Assembly (NCBI GenBank): GCA_020633415.1
Contig: JACKDQ010000005.1
Location: 186,001 to 250,000, forward strand
Length of the DNA: 64,000 bases
Direction of reading: 5' to 3'
Source of the DNA: Deltaproteobacteria bacterium
Lineage (GTDB): Bacteria; Myxococcota_A; Polyangia; GCA-2747355
A program made the position numbers and the translations under genes. Positions 16,648-25,870 of this stretch are shown here, one piece after another; position 1 is the first letter of the stretch, and each line of letters starts with the position of its first letter. Below the pieces are notes generated by a model. That model saw only the letters and a program-made list of their open reading frames with translations. It searched no databases and had not been told where the DNA came from.

Positions 16648-17850
16648 GTGACCCACTCATCGCAGGTCAGACTGCGGGCCCTGGGCTTGTCGCTGGGCCT
16701 GCATGCCGTTGTGGTGCTCGCCTTCCATCCAGGCCTAACCGACCGAACTGAAGGGCAAAGTCCTTCTCGGTCGGGAACCGATGTCGACCTGATCAGGCCA
16801 AAGCCCCGCCCGCCCGGGCCGAGCCAACCTCGTCGTCGCGCCCGCCTAGGGCTCTCACTCAAGGATCGGGCAAGCGCCGCCGACGCGCTCAGCGCGGCAG
16901 TTCGCGCTGGCGCAAAACGCGAACAAGATGCTGCGGCGCAACGAGCCGCCGTGGCTGGTGAGGACGTCGCCGACCTGCATCGTCGGTTGCAGGACAGCGT
17001 GGCGCGTGACGCGCTTGAGCGGCGGCGATCGGCGATACGTCGCCGTGCTCTCGAACGCGCCACGCGCCAGCGCGCCCAAGCCAGGCGCTCGCACCTCGGT
17101 CAGCGTCGGTCGAACGCGCGCGGTGCGGCTCGGCGAGCCGAGCGGCAGACGCGACGGCTGCGCGCACCGGAGCGCGGTCAAGCTCAAGACGCCACTGCAC
17201 GTTTGGCTGAGAACAAGACGGCGTCGCAGCGCGTCGGTGACAGACCCAAACGCGACCGCGGCTCGGGGGGGAGCCAAGATCCGCGCCTCAGTCAGGGGCA
17301 GCGCGCGGGACAGCGGCGAGTTGCCGCCGAGTCTGGTGATGCGCCGCGCAATCAAACGATGGACCGGGGTAGGTTCGCAGACGACACCGAGTCGGTCGCG
17401 TCAGCGCGCCAACCCAAAAATGCATCGATCGCCCTGCGCACCGCCGCCGGCCGTGGCCGCGCCGTTGGCGCAGGTCGCGGCTCAGTCGCCGGTCGTCGCG
17501 GTCATCGCGCCGGTGCTGAGACTGGTTTACCGATTTGGCTAAACACCACAGACGTGCGTTACCTCAGCTACTTTCACGCGATCTACCGGCGGATTCAGCC
17601 GCTGTGGCACTTTCCAGCCGACCTTGCACTTCGCCTCGAGCAGGGCGAAGCGTTGGTTCAGTTTGTGGTCAATGCCGACGGGAGTTTGGCCAGCGTGACC
17701 TTGCGCAAGTCTTCGGGGTATCCGCGCTTCGACGCCAACGTCTTACGCGCGGTGCGGTCCGCGGCACCGTTTCCTCCAGTTCCCGAGGGGTTATCCAAAC
17801 CGTTGCCGATCCTTGCACCCTTCGAATTTGACAACCCGATGATCCGCTAG
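16648..17850 (+). CDS. TonB-like energy transducer with Arg-rich linker
   Basis: About 400 aa. A single N-terminal membrane helix (LRALGLSLGLHAVVVLAF), a long linker, and a C-terminal TonB domain over the last ~95 residues (YLSYFHAIYRRIQPLWHFP, GEALVQFVVNADGSLASVTLRKSSGYPRFDANVLRAVR, FPPVPEGL). TonB proteins carry proton-motive energy from ExbB/ExbD to outer-membrane receptors. The linker here is very rich in Arg, Gln and Ala instead of the usual Pro/Lys. TTG at 16642 and GTG at 16648 are both possible starts. A second TonB-like gene follows 102 bases downstream; no exbB or exbD is nearby. Confidence 0.72.
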   Translation: MTHSSQVRLRALGLSLGLHAVVVLAFHPGLTDRTEGQSPSRSGTDVDLIRPKPRPPGPSQPRRRARLGLSLKDRASAADALSAAVRAGAKREQDAAAQRAAVAGEDVADLHRRLQDSVARDALERRRSAIRRRALERATRQRAQARRSHLGQRRSNARGAARRAERQTRRLRAPERGQAQDATARLAENKTASQRVGDRPKRDRGSGGSQDPRLSQGQRAGQRRVAAESGDAPRNQTMDRGRFADDTESVASARQPKNASIALRTAAGRGRAVGAGRGSVAGRRGHRAGAETGLPIWLNTTDVRYLSYFHAIYRRIQPLWHFPADLALRLEQGEALVQFVVNADGSLASVTLRKSSGYPRFDANVLRAVRSAAPFPPVPEGLSKPLPILAPFEFDNPMIR

Positions 17851-17952
17851 TGTCTTGGGAAATTTGTCGGTTTTGTCCAGGCAGCGTGTTGCGACTGGCG
17901 CTACAATCGAAGCAATGGGGCCGAGGATGCTTCGACGCCCCGATCGTGGCAC

Positions 17953-19044
17953 ATGACAATGCTCCACCGACAAAAACGTCCCTCGCGCACGGGGCGATTT
18001 ATCGGACTCGCGCTGCTCCTGCACCTCAACGGTGCACTGGTGATCGCCGCGATCCTTGCTTTGCATCCGGAGGGTTGTGCGCCGTTACCGTCGTCCTTTG
18101 GACCGATCGAGGTGGCTCTAGTTCCGCCGGCCGAGGTAGCGCGCCAAGCCGAAAAGAAGCTCCAAGAAGAAGCCAAGAAGGAAGAAGAGCGCGACAAGGA
18201 TAAGACCGGTCAGGTTGTCGATCTGCCCCGGCCAGCCGAGGAGCGCCGTCCTGACAAGGCGCGTTTTCTCTCCGAGTACGACACCAAGGTCGAAAAGCAG
18301 ACCAAAGGAAAGCCGCAGCCGTTCAAGCCTGGGCGTGTGATCGCCGCGCGACCGATGCGTCCGACCCCTCAAGCAACACCGCGAGAGCAGCAGCGCGTCG
18401 AGCGTAAGCTGATGAACTTGGCGATGCGTCGCCGGGTGGAGACGCCGCGTACGACCTTGCCGAAAGCAGATGATGGCCGGGAACAACAGCCACAGCCGCT
18501 GGTCAAGGTGCCGGAGCGTCAGGGCCCGGAGGATCGTCGAGGCGCGCGCCAAGCGCCAGCCAAGCAGTTAACCTTGCGCGACCTGCAGCTCAGTCCGGCA
18601 GAGCTGGCGCGGGCGCTCGGCTCACGGGTCAACGATGCGCTTCGCGACGTTGACGAAGGCGAGCAGACGCTGCTTAATTCCAAGCGCTGGCGGTTCGCCA
18701 GCTTCTTCAATCGGGTCAAACGCCAGGTCGCACAAAACTGGCACCCGGATCGCGCCTATCGGCGGCGCGATCCGCGAGGCAACGTCTATGGCTTTCGCGA
18801 TCGATTGACGGTGCTGCGCGTGCGTCTCACGCCGAACGGTGCGGTCAAAGACATCCACGTCGAGCGCGCCTCTGGTGTGGGCTTTCTCGACGACGAAGCG
18901 TTGGCGGCATTTCGTGCGGCCGAGCCGTTTCCCAATCCGCCCAAGGCGCTGGTCGACAAGCAGACCGGCGAGATCTCGTTTCGCTTCGGTTTCCTCTTCG
19001 AGATCAATCGCCGTCCGGCATTCCGCATTTTCCGCAACAACTAG
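17953..19044 (+). CDS. TonB/TolA-like energy transducer
   Basis: 363 aa. N-terminal membrane helix (FIGLALLLHLNGALVIAAILAL), then a charged Lys/Glu/Arg/Pro linker with TolA-like KKLQEEAKKEEERDKDK, and a C-terminal TonB/TolA-type domain (about 245-350): RFASFFNRVKRQVAQNWHP, DRLTVLRVRLTPNGAVKDIHVERASG, GFLDDEALAAFRAAEPFPNPP. The gene lies directly behind another TonB-like gene on the same strand, so they may be a pair acting on one Exb or Tol motor encoded elsewhere. ATG at 17953; no strong ribosome site is visible. Confidence 0.75.
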   Translation: MTMLHRQKRPSRTGRFIGLALLLHLNGALVIAAILALHPEGCAPLPSSFGPIEVALVPPAEVARQAEKKLQEEAKKEEERDKDKTGQVVDLPRPAEERRPDKARFLSEYDTKVEKQTKGKPQPFKPGRVIAARPMRPTPQATPREQQRVERKLMNLAMRRRVETPRTTLPKADDGREQQPQPLVKVPERQGPEDRRGARQAPAKQLTLRDLQLSPAELARALGSRVNDALRDVDEGEQTLLNSKRWRFASFFNRVKRQVAQNWHPDRAYRRRDPRGNVYGFRDRLTVLRVRLTPNGAVKDIHVERASGVGFLDDEALAAFRAAEPFPNPPKALVDKQTGEISFRFGFLFEINRRPAFRIFRNN

Positions 19045-19087
19045 CGCATCCCGCTAGCTGCAAGCGCTCAGCAGGCGGATAGCCGCG

Positions 19088-21955
19088 CTACGACTCGGCG
19101 AGCTCTTCGACGCTCGGACAGGTGCAGATCAAGTTACGGTCGCCAAAGGCGTTGTCGATCCGCGAAACAGCCGGCCAGAACTTGTATAGCTGTTGCCGCG
19201 CACGGTCGGGGTAGGCGGCGCGTTCGCGCGAGTAGGGGTGGGACCAGTCATCGGCGCAGACCGCTTCGGCGGTGTGCGGCGCGTTGTGCAGCGGATTGTC
19301 GTCGCGCGGGAGTCGGCCCGCTTCGATGTCGGCGATCTCCTGGCGGATGCCGATCATCGCATCGCAGAAGCGGTCGAGCTCGGCACGCGATTCGCTTTCG
19401 GTGGGCTCGATCATCAAGGTGCCCGCGACGGGCCAGGACATCGTCGGCGCGTGGAAGCCGTAGTCGACTAGACGCTTGGCCACATCGTCGGGCGAAATGT
19501 CGGCCGAACGTTTGAATGGGCGGAGGTCGAGGATGAACTCATGGGCGACCAGATCGTTTTTGCCTGTGTAAAGGATCGGGTAATGTTCGCGCAGACGGCT
19601 GACCATATAGTTGGCGTTGAGGATCGCCATCTGTGATGCCCGTCGCAGTCCGCCCGCGCCCATCATCGCGATGTACATCCACGAGATCGGCAGGATGCTT
19701 GCGCTACCGAGCGGCGCGGCGGCTACCGCACCCAACGACGTGCGCTTGGCAGGGACGTGCGGATGGTCGGGCAAGAACGGCGCAAGGTGCTGGGCCACAG
19801 CGATCGGTCCCATCCCCGGGCCGCCACCACCATGGGGAATGCAGAATGTTTTGTGCAGATTGAGATGGCAGACGTCTGCGCCGAAGTCAGCGGGTTTGCA
19901 GAGGCCGACGAGCGCGTTGAGATTTGCGCCGTCGAGATAAACTTGGCCGCCATTGTCGTGGATGATCTTGCAGACTTCGTCGATGTCCGCTTCGAAGACG
20001 CCATGAGTTGAGGGATAGGTGACCATCAACGCCGCGAGCTTATCTCGGTGGGTTTCGGCGAGCTTGTTGAGCGCCGCGATATCGATGCTGCCATCGTTGG
20101 CACAGGGCACGGCAACCACGCGCATGCCGGCCATCACCGCGCTGGCCGGGTTGGTGCCATGGGCGGAAACTGGAATCAGACAGACGTCGCGTTGCGTTTC
20201 GCCGCGGCTGTGATGATAGCCGCGGATCGTTAGCAGGCCGGCATACTCGCCCTGGGCGCCGGCATTGGGCTGCAAGGACACCGCGCTAAAGCCGGTGATC
20301 TCGGCCAGCCAGCCAGAGAGCTGCTCGGCGAGCTTTGCGTAGCCGCGCGCCTGTCTCGCGGGAACGAATGGGTGCAGCGATGCGATGTTTTGCCAGCTGA
20401 TCGGAATCATTTCGCTGGTGCCGTTGAGCTTCATCGTGCAGCTACCGAGCGGGATCATCGAGGCGGTGAGCGACAGATCGCGCGACTGCAGGCGGTTCAT
20501 GTAGCGCAGCATCTCGGTTTCGGTCTGATAGCGCTCGAATACCGGATGGGTCAGGAAGGCGCTGGCTCTGCTCAGCGCCGCTGGCCAGCTCGGCTGCGCT
20601 AGGAGGTCGGGAAGCGCGTCGCCCGTGGCGCCAAAAACGCGCAGCAGTCTGAGCAGCTCACGCTCGTCGCTCAATTCGTCGAGCGAGACCCCCAAACGGC
20701 CCGGCAGGTCTTGGCGCAGCTCGATGCGCTCGGCCTCTGCCCGTGCGAGGATTTGTGCACGTTGTGGGGGCTCGAGCGCGATAGTCAATGTGTCGAAGAA
20801 ATGCTCCGAGGTTAGCTGCAGGCCCAAGTCGCGCAAACCCTTGGCCAGGCGCATCGTCAAACGATTGACCCGGGTGGCGATCGCCTTCAGGCCTGATGGG
20901 CCGTGATAGGCCCCGTAAAAGCCGGCCATGATCGCTAGCAAGACTTGGGCGGTGCAGATGTTGCTCGTCGCGCGCTCGCGCCGAATGTGCTGCTCGCGGG
21001 TCTGGAGCGCCATGCGATAGGCCCGACGCCCGTGGGCATCTTTGGATACGCCGATGATCCGCCCGGGAACGTGGCGCCGATGCGCCTCACGGGTCGCCAA
21101 GAACGCAGCGTGCGGTCCACCGAAGCCTGGCGGGACGCCGAAGCGCTGGGCCGATCCCACGGCGATGTCTGCGCCGAATTCTCCTGGGGGTTTGAGCAAG
21201 GTCAGTGCCAGCAAGTCGGTGGCTATTGCGATGGTGACCTGCGCCTCGCCGGCTGCCGCGCAGCGAACGCCATGGTCCTCGATCTTGCCACTGCTCGCCG
21301 GATAGCAGAACAGTGCGCCGAAAAGCTCGGGCGCTCTTGCGTCAAACGCGCTCAACGCGCCGACCTCGAGTTCGATGCCCAGCGGGGCCGCGCGCGTTTG
21401 CAGCACAGCGAGGGTTTGTGGATGGATGTCGGCGTCGACGAAGAAACGGCGCAGCGCCGAGCGATCCTTTTCGCGGCGGCGCTCAGCGGTGATTGCCCGG
21501 CACATCGTCATCGCCTCGGCCGCCGCCGTCGCTTCGTCGAGCAGGGAAGCGTTGGCCAGCGGCAGGCCGGTTAGATCGGCGACCATCGTTTGGTAATTGA
21601 GCAGCGCTTCCAGGCGGCCCTGCGAGATCTCGGCCTGGTACGGGGTGTACTGGGTGTACCAACCGGGATTTTCGAGGATGTTGCGACGGATCACCGCTGG
21701 CGTGCTGCAGCCGTAATAACCAACGCCGATCAGTGCACGCCGAACATCGTTTTCGGCGACGATCTTCTCGAGCGTCGCCAGCGCTTCGAATTCGCCCTGC
21801 GCCTGGGGGAGGTCGAGGTTGTCGTTGCCAAGCCCCTTGGGGATGACCGCTGAAGTCAGTTCATCTAGCGACGCATAGCCGACGGCGGCGAGCATCTCCG
21901 AAACGGTGTTGGCCGAGGAACCGAGATGCCGGTCGACAAATCCGTCGCGTGTCAT
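19088..21955 (-). CDS. gcvP: Glycine dehydrogenase (decarboxylating), P protein
   Basis: 955 aa, full length for the fused single-chain P protein that decarboxylates glycine and moves the aminomethyl group to the lipoyl arm of GcvH. PLP-binding Lys702 lies in CHLNLHKTFCIPHGGGG. Other marks are FVDRHLGSS at the start, GVGYYGCSTPAVIRRNILENP, and TNICTAQVLLA. It is the last gene of gcvT-gcvH-gcvP, with a 6-base gap after gcvH. Two start codons are not in competition; the ATG at 21955 matches family N-termini. Confidence 0.97.
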   Translation of the reverse strand: MTRDGFVDRHLGSSANTVSEMLAAVGYASLDELTSAVIPKGLGNDNLDLPQAQGEFEALATLEKIVAENDVRRALIGVGYYGCSTPAVIRRNILENPGWYTQYTPYQAEISQGRLEALLNYQTMVADLTGLPLANASLLDEATAAAEAMTMCRAITAERRREKDRSALRRFFVDADIHPQTLAVLQTRAAPLGIELEVGALSAFDARAPELFGALFCYPASSGKIEDHGVRCAAAGEAQVTIAIATDLLALTLLKPPGEFGADIAVGSAQRFGVPPGFGGPHAAFLATREAHRRHVPGRIIGVSKDAHGRRAYRMALQTREQHIRRERATSNICTAQVLLAIMAGFYGAYHGPSGLKAIATRVNRLTMRLAKGLRDLGLQLTSEHFFDTLTIALEPPQRAQILARAEAERIELRQDLPGRLGVSLDELSDERELLRLLRVFGATGDALPDLLAQPSWPAALSRASAFLTHPVFERYQTETEMLRYMNRLQSRDLSLTASMIPLGSCTMKLNGTSEMIPISWQNIASLHPFVPARQARGYAKLAEQLSGWLAEITGFSAVSLQPNAGAQGEYAGLLTIRGYHHSRGETQRDVCLIPVSAHGTNPASAVMAGMRVVAVPCANDGSIDIAALNKLAETHRDKLAALMVTYPSTHGVFEADIDEVCKIIHDNGGQVYLDGANLNALVGLCKPADFGADVCHLNLHKTFCIPHGGGGPGMGPIAVAQHLAPFLPDHPHVPAKRTSLGAVAAAPLGSASILPISWMYIAMMGAGGLRRASQMAILNANYMVSRLREHYPILYTGKNDLVAHEFILDLRPFKRSADISPDDVAKRLVDYGFHAPTMSWPVAGTLMIEPTESESRAELDRFCDAMIGIRQEIADIEAGRLPRDDNPLHNAPHTAEAVCADDWSHPYSRERAAYPDRARQQLYKFWPAVSRIDNAFGDRNLICTCPSVEELAES

Positions 21956-21961
21956 CGATGG

Positions 21962-22342
21962 TTAGCCTTGTTCAGCGATCAGATCGCCATAGTCGCTGGC
22001 GTCGAGCAGGTCGTCGGATACCTCGGTGACCGAAACCTTGACCAGCCAACCGTCGCCATAGGGCGAGCCGTTGATCCGCTCGGGCTCATCTTCTAGCGCT
22101 TCGTTGATCTTGGTCACCGTGCCGCTCACGGGTGCGTAGAGGTCGGAGACCGACTTAACCGACTCGACCGTGCCGAACGCTTCGCCGGCGGTCAGCTCGT
22201 CGCCGACCTCGGGCAGCTCGACCATCGTTATGTCGCCGAGTTGCTCGACCGCGAAAGCGGTGATGCCGATCGTCGCCGATTGGCCATGGATGCGGGCCCA
22301 CTCGTGGTTCTTGGTAAACCGAAGCTCTGACGGGATGTCCAT
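21962..22342 (-). CDS. gcvH: Glycine cleavage system H protein
   Basis: 126 aa lipoyl carrier of the glycine cleavage complex. Lipoylation site Lys63 lies in GTVESVKSVSDLYAPVSG. N-terminal LRFTKNHEWARIHG and C-terminal YGDGWLVKV are typical. It sits 9 bases after gcvT and 6 before gcvP on the minus strand, forming one operon; upstream purine-rich GAGGAGAAG precedes its ATG. Confidence 0.97.
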   Translation of the reverse strand: MDIPSELRFTKNHEWARIHGQSATIGITAFAVEQLGDITMVELPEVGDELTAGEAFGTVESVKSVSDLYAPVSGTVTKINEALEDEPERINGSPYGDGWLVKVSVTEVSDDLLDASDYGDLIAEQG

Positions 22343-22351
22343 CTCTTCTCC

Positions 22352-23461
22352 TCAGCTTGCGCGCTGGTAAAACGGCCCTTTGACCACCTCTGCATCGACG
22401 GCGCGTCCGCGCACGTCGACAACCAGTCGGGTCCCCGGCGTCGATTGGGCAGTGTCGACATAACCGAGGGCGATCGCCTCGCCAAGGGTCGGCGATTTTG
22501 TACCGCTGGTGATACGACCGACGGTGGTGCCGTCGGTGCTCTGAATCAGATGACCGTGGCGGGCAATCCCGCGTGAGCGCATCACCAGGCAAACCAGCTT
22601 GCGCTGCAATCCCGCCTTCTTTTGCGCTTGCAGGGCCTGCTTGCCGATGAAGTCGCCTTTGCTCTTCAGCTTGACCGTCCAACCCAGGCCGGCCTCGAGT
22701 GGCGTGGTTTCGTCGTCGAGGTCGTTCCCGTAAAGCATCAAGCGTGCTTCGAGCCTTAGGGTGTCGCGTGCGCCGAGGCCCGCCAGAGACAGCTGATCTC
22801 CGCCGACTTCGCGCAGCGCGTTCCAGAGGGTCGTCGCCCGATCAGCCGAGCAGGCGATCTCGAAGCCGTCTTCGCCGGTATAGCCGGTTCGTGCGACCAG
22901 GCACTCGACGTCAGCAGCGCGTACCGTCGCTGCGTTAAAGGCAGGCAGATCGGCGATCGTTGGCGGTGCGACCCTTGCGAAGATCTCAACCGCCCGTGGT
23001 CCCTGGATCGCAACCAACGCCGTTTGTTCGCTCTCGTCGAACATTTCGCAGTTTGGGCCGAGATGCGCCAAGAACCAGTCGGCGTCTTTCTTGACGTTCG
23101 AGGCGTTGACGATCACCAGGACGTCGTCCGCCGCGAGGCGATAAACCAGGCAGTCATCGACGACACCGCCGTGGTCGTTGCAGATCGGCGTGTAAAGCGC
23201 GCCGCCATCGGCGAGCCCGCCGACGTTGTTGGTCACCAGGCGGTCGACAGCGGCGATCGCACCGTTGCCGCGAAAACGCAGCTGGCCCATGTGGCTGACG
23301 TCGAACAATCCGGCGCTTTCGCGCACAGCGCAGTGCTCGGCGATGATGCCCTGATAGGACAGCGGCATCAGGAATCCGGCGAAATCGACGAGCCGTGCGC
23401 CCGCCGCACGGTGTGCGTCACAAAGGGGGGTTTGTTGGGGCTGATGCGTCGATTCGACCAT
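22352..23461 (-). CDS. gcvT: Aminomethyltransferase, glycine cleavage T protein
   Basis: 369 aa from the ATG at 23461. It transfers the aminomethyl carbon from GcvH to tetrahydrofolate, releasing ammonia. Folate-binding fold marks include DFAGFLMPLSYQGI, SAGLFDVSHMGQL, DDCLVYRL and GYTGEDGFEIAC. An upstream in-frame GTG at 23485 lies within a good promoter match, so the ATG is preferred. First gene of the gcvTHP operon; the L protein (lpd) is not in the window. No glycine riboswitch is visible in the very short leader. Confidence 0.95.
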   Translation of the reverse strand: MVESTHQPQQTPLCDAHRAAGARLVDFAGFLMPLSYQGIIAEHCAVRESAGLFDVSHMGQLRFRGNGAIAAVDRLVTNNVGGLADGGALYTPICNDHGGVVDDCLVYRLAADDVLVIVNASNVKKDADWFLAHLGPNCEMFDESEQTALVAIQGPRAVEIFARVAPPTIADLPAFNAATVRAADVECLVARTGYTGEDGFEIACSADRATTLWNALREVGGDQLSLAGLGARDTLRLEARLMLYGNDLDDETTPLEAGLGWTVKLKSKGDFIGKQALQAQKKAGLQRKLVCLVMRSRGIARHGHLIQSTDGTTVGRITSGTKSPTLGEAIALGYVDTAQSTPGTRLVVDVRGRAVDAEVVKGPFYQRAS

Positions 23462-23473
23462 GGCGTGGATGGC

Positions 23474-23501
23474 AGAATAGACCACTCGACGGCGCGGTCA
23501 A
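23474..23501 (-). promoter_or_regulatory. Probable sigma-70 promoter of gcvTHP
   Basis: On the minus strand TTGACC (23501-23496) and TATTCT (23479-23474) are separated by 16 bases, upstream of gcvT. The expected transcription start falls only a few bases before the gcvT ATG, implying a nearly leaderless message. Prediction from hexamer match only. Confidence 0.45.
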
Positions 23502-23589
23502 GTACAAAGCCGGGGGCATTCGGCCGGCTGAGAAGTCGTCGCTTCTCGCGGTCCGGTGCGCTACATTTAGCCAAACAGTTGGAGGCACC

Positions 23590-24309
23590 ATGGGCATCTT
23601 TGGACGGCTAAACCGGGTAATCAAGTCGAACGTCAATGAGTTGATCGACAAGATGTCCGACCCTGCCAAAGAGATCGATCTGCTGATCACCGAGATGGAG
23701 CAGGGGATCGAAGAAGCGCGTGAAGAGGTGCGCCAGGGTTTGATCGCACGCAAGCGCGCCGAGCTAGACTGCGGCAAGATTCGTGAACGCACCGAACTTT
23801 GGCAGGGGCGCGCGGAGACGGCGCTGCGAGCGGGCGAGGAACAGCTGGCCCGTCAAGCGCTTCAGCAGCGGATGGACGCGCAGCGCGAGCTCGCAGCTGC
23901 GGAAGACGCGCTGGAGCGGCAAGATGCCCACGTGGCTCAGCTCAAAGATGCGATGCGTGAGCTCCAAGAGCGGCTCAAAGAGATCAAGTTGCGCAAGGAC
24001 CGGCTCAAGCAACGCGCGCGTGCCGCGAAAGATGGTGGCAGCCGCGGTATCGCCGGGTCGGAGGCCTTTGACCGCTTCGACGCACTGGAAGCGCGCATCG
24101 AGGCGATGCACGAAGCCGCGGACGTGGCGGCCGCCGGTGAAGAGCGTGACCTGGCTACCGAAGCGGCGTTTCGCCGGCTGGAACAATCGGCGGGAAATAG
24201 CGAACTCGACAAAGAGCTGGAAAAACTGAAAGAACGGATGGCGCTCCCGCCCGGCGCTGACGATGAAGTTGCCCGCCTCAAGCGCCAGCTCACCAAGGGC
24301 GACGACTAA
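23590..24309 (+). CDS. pspA: PspA/IM30 family membrane-stress protein
   Basis: 239 aa, nearly all alpha-helical coiled coil (about residues 25-170), beginning MGIFGRLNRVIKSNVNELID, the amphipathic N-terminal helix that binds the membrane. DPAKEIDLLITEMEQGIEEA is diagnostic for PspA/IM30. The protein assembles into ESCRT-III-like rods that protect damaged inner membrane. A longer in-frame extension starting at 23395 would overlap gcvT and is rejected; GGAGGCACC directly precedes this ATG. No pspB, pspC or pspF regulator is adjacent, so control is not the enterobacterial type. Confidence 0.93.
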   Translation: MGIFGRLNRVIKSNVNELIDKMSDPAKEIDLLITEMEQGIEEAREEVRQGLIARKRAELDCGKIRERTELWQGRAETALRAGEEQLARQALQQRMDAQRELAAAEDALERQDAHVAQLKDAMRELQERLKEIKLRKDRLKQRARAAKDGGSRGIAGSEAFDRFDALEARIEAMHEAADVAAAGEERDLATEAAFRRLEQSAGNSELDKELEKLKERMALPPGADDEVARLKRQLTKGDD

Positions 24310-24577
24310 CCCCCTTAAATTGCGGCGTTCATAGTTCGACCGCTCGGGCGGGGCAATTCTTTTCGCCCCCGCCAACCGACCCCCTCCGACGACCTGTGGC
24401 GCAGAGGCACGGCGCAATCAGTGCCGCCAAGAAACTTGGCGCGCGAAGTGTCATAATCTTCAGTGCCGGCGCCTTTGCCGTGGGAAATTGGGTGGTTGGG
24501 CGAAAGCAATTGTCGACGTCCAGATCGCCGCTTATAGTGCCGTGCCCGTAGAAAGGGCTGACCTTTGAGGGGTAACC
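24310..24577 (+). other. Intergenic region, 268 bp, with dyad and promoter
   Basis: No gene seen. A GC-rich dyad GGCGGGG (24347-24353) / CCCCGCC (24367-24373), whose loop holds a TTCTTTT stretch, lies 38 bases after pspA and may help end transcription although no T run follows the stem. The right part contains the promoter listed separately. Confidence 0.4.
24510..24538 (+). promoter_or_regulatory. Sigma-70-like promoter for the AgmX-like gene
   Basis: TTGTCG (24510-24515) and TATAGT (24533-24538) are separated by exactly 17 bases. The start of transcription would fall near 24545, giving a leader of ~33 bases before the ATG at 24578. One of the better hexamer pairs noticed in the window. Confidence 0.5.
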
Positions 24578-25675
24578 ATGCCGTACGATCCTAGCGACTG
24601 TTTAGCCTTATCTGTCTGCGAAAAGCGCTATGGCCGCGCGCGTCTAGCGGTCGAAAGTGTCTGCTCGATGTCGTCGACGACAGAGCACGATGCGACGGGG
24701 GGCGAGCTTGTTTTTCAAGCCTCCCCGGCGCTCAAGGCGCTGAACATTGCGCGACCCCAGAGCGCTGCAGCCCCCACACCGCGTCAGACCGTGGCGACTG
24801 CCGAGCTGCCGCGCGCCACCGCGCCGCAAAAGGCGAGCCTGCGTTGGCCGGTGGCGTTTGTCTTGGCGGCGGCGATCGGTACGGGGGGATATCTCTACAA
24901 TGCGCAGTCCCATCGCCAGTCAACGCTCGCGTCGACGGCTGCGGCTGTGGCAACGGCCGCTGATCCGGCGATGACTGATCCGGCGGCCACCGGTCAGGCG
25001 AGTGGCGATCCCGCAGGCGCCACGGCGAAGGCAGCCGGTCCGGCGGCGACGACCGACCCGGGCAAAGCAGCTACCGACGATAACGGCAGCGCAAACAAGG
25101 CTGGCGCCGACACACCGGACACCGCGACGAGCAAAACGGCCGATGCCCCCGAGGCGACGGCCAAGTCGCGGCGCAACGGACGCAAACGCAAGGGTGCAAA
25201 GGTCGCTGCCAAGACACCTGTAGCCAGCCCCGCGGCGACTGCTGCGCCGGCGGCAGCGCCGACCGCCACCAAGGACAAACCCACGGCCAAGCGGGGTGGG
25301 GATGCCCTGGATTCGCTGATCGACGATGCGCTCGGTGATTCGCCGAAGCCGAAGAAGGCCGCCAAACCGGCTGCCGCAACCAAGGCTTCAGCCGACGACG
25401 ACCTACCGCAGTCGTTGACGATGAACCAAATTCGCGCCGGGATGCACAAGATTCTCCCGTTGATCCAAGGCTGCTACGACAAGTACCAGGTCGAAGGCCG
25501 CGCAACGGTCAAAACGGCCATCAACAAGTCGGGGACCGTCGACAGCGCTTCGGTCAAGGGCAAGTTCTTCGGTACGGACACCGGCACCTGCGTGATCAAC
25601 GCGGTCAAGAAGGCGCACTTCCCACGCTTCAAGGGCGACGCGATCACGATCACCTACCCCTTCATGCTGCGCTAG
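24578..25675 (+). CDS. AgmX/PglI-type C-terminal domain protein, membrane anchored
   Basis: 365 aa. Residues ~88-106 form one membrane helix (WPVAFVLAAAIGTGGYLY); 110-265 are low-complexity Ala/Thr/Asp/Pro/Lys; the last ~95 residues form a TonB-like AgmX/PglI C-terminal domain: LTMNQIRAGMHKILPLIQGCYDKY, KTAINKSGTVDSASVKG, CVINAVKKAHFPRF, ITITYPFML. Its two Cys (QGCY, GTCV) are a common pair in this family. The family occurs in myxobacterial gliding and envelope machines, but the role of this copy is not known. GAGGGGTAACC precedes ATG. The final seven codons begin a 26-bp tandem repeat that continues past the stop. Confidence 0.72.
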   Translation: MPYDPSDCLALSVCEKRYGRARLAVESVCSMSSTTEHDATGGELVFQASPALKALNIARPQSAAAPTPRQTVATAELPRATAPQKASLRWPVAFVLAAAIGTGGYLYNAQSHRQSTLASTAAAVATAADPAMTDPAATGQASGDPAGATAKAAGPAATTDPGKAATDDNGSANKAGADTPDTATSKTADAPEATAKSRRNGRKRKGAKVAAKTPVASPAATAAPAAAPTATKDKPTAKRGGDALDSLIDDALGDSPKPKKAAKPAAATKASADDDLPQSLTMNQIRAGMHKILPLIQGCYDKYQVEGRATVKTAINKSGTVDSASVKGKFFGTDTGTCVINAVKKAHFPRFKGDAITITYPFMLR

Positions 25676-25754
25676 CCACCTACCCATTCATGCTGCGCTA
25701 GCCACCTACCCATTCATGCTGCGCTAGCCACCTACCCATTTATGCTGCGCTAAC
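25651..25754 (+). repeat. Four tandem copies of a 26-bp unit, first copy is the 3' end of the CDS
   Basis: Copies at 25651-25676, 25677-25702, 25703-25728 and 25729-25754. The first spans the last codons and stop of the AgmX-like gene (encoding TYPFMLR and stop). Copies 2 and 3 are identical to each other and differ from copy 1 by one base; copy 4 differs further at two bases. The unit length is not a multiple of three, so the extra copies cannot extend the protein. Confidence 0.97.
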
Positions 25755-25870
25755 GCACCGCTGTTCGATCGTGCCGCTGGCCGGCTGGCCGCGCGCACAT
25801 CTCGCGCGTTTCGCCGTGCCTGGCCCGCCGAAATCCCGCTTGAAATATCGCCTGTTTGCACCGACACTAG

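Noticed and set aside
25651..25754. Short repeats that might be a CRISPR array
   Set aside because: The copies are directly adjacent with no spacers and begin inside a gene, so this is a tandem duplication.
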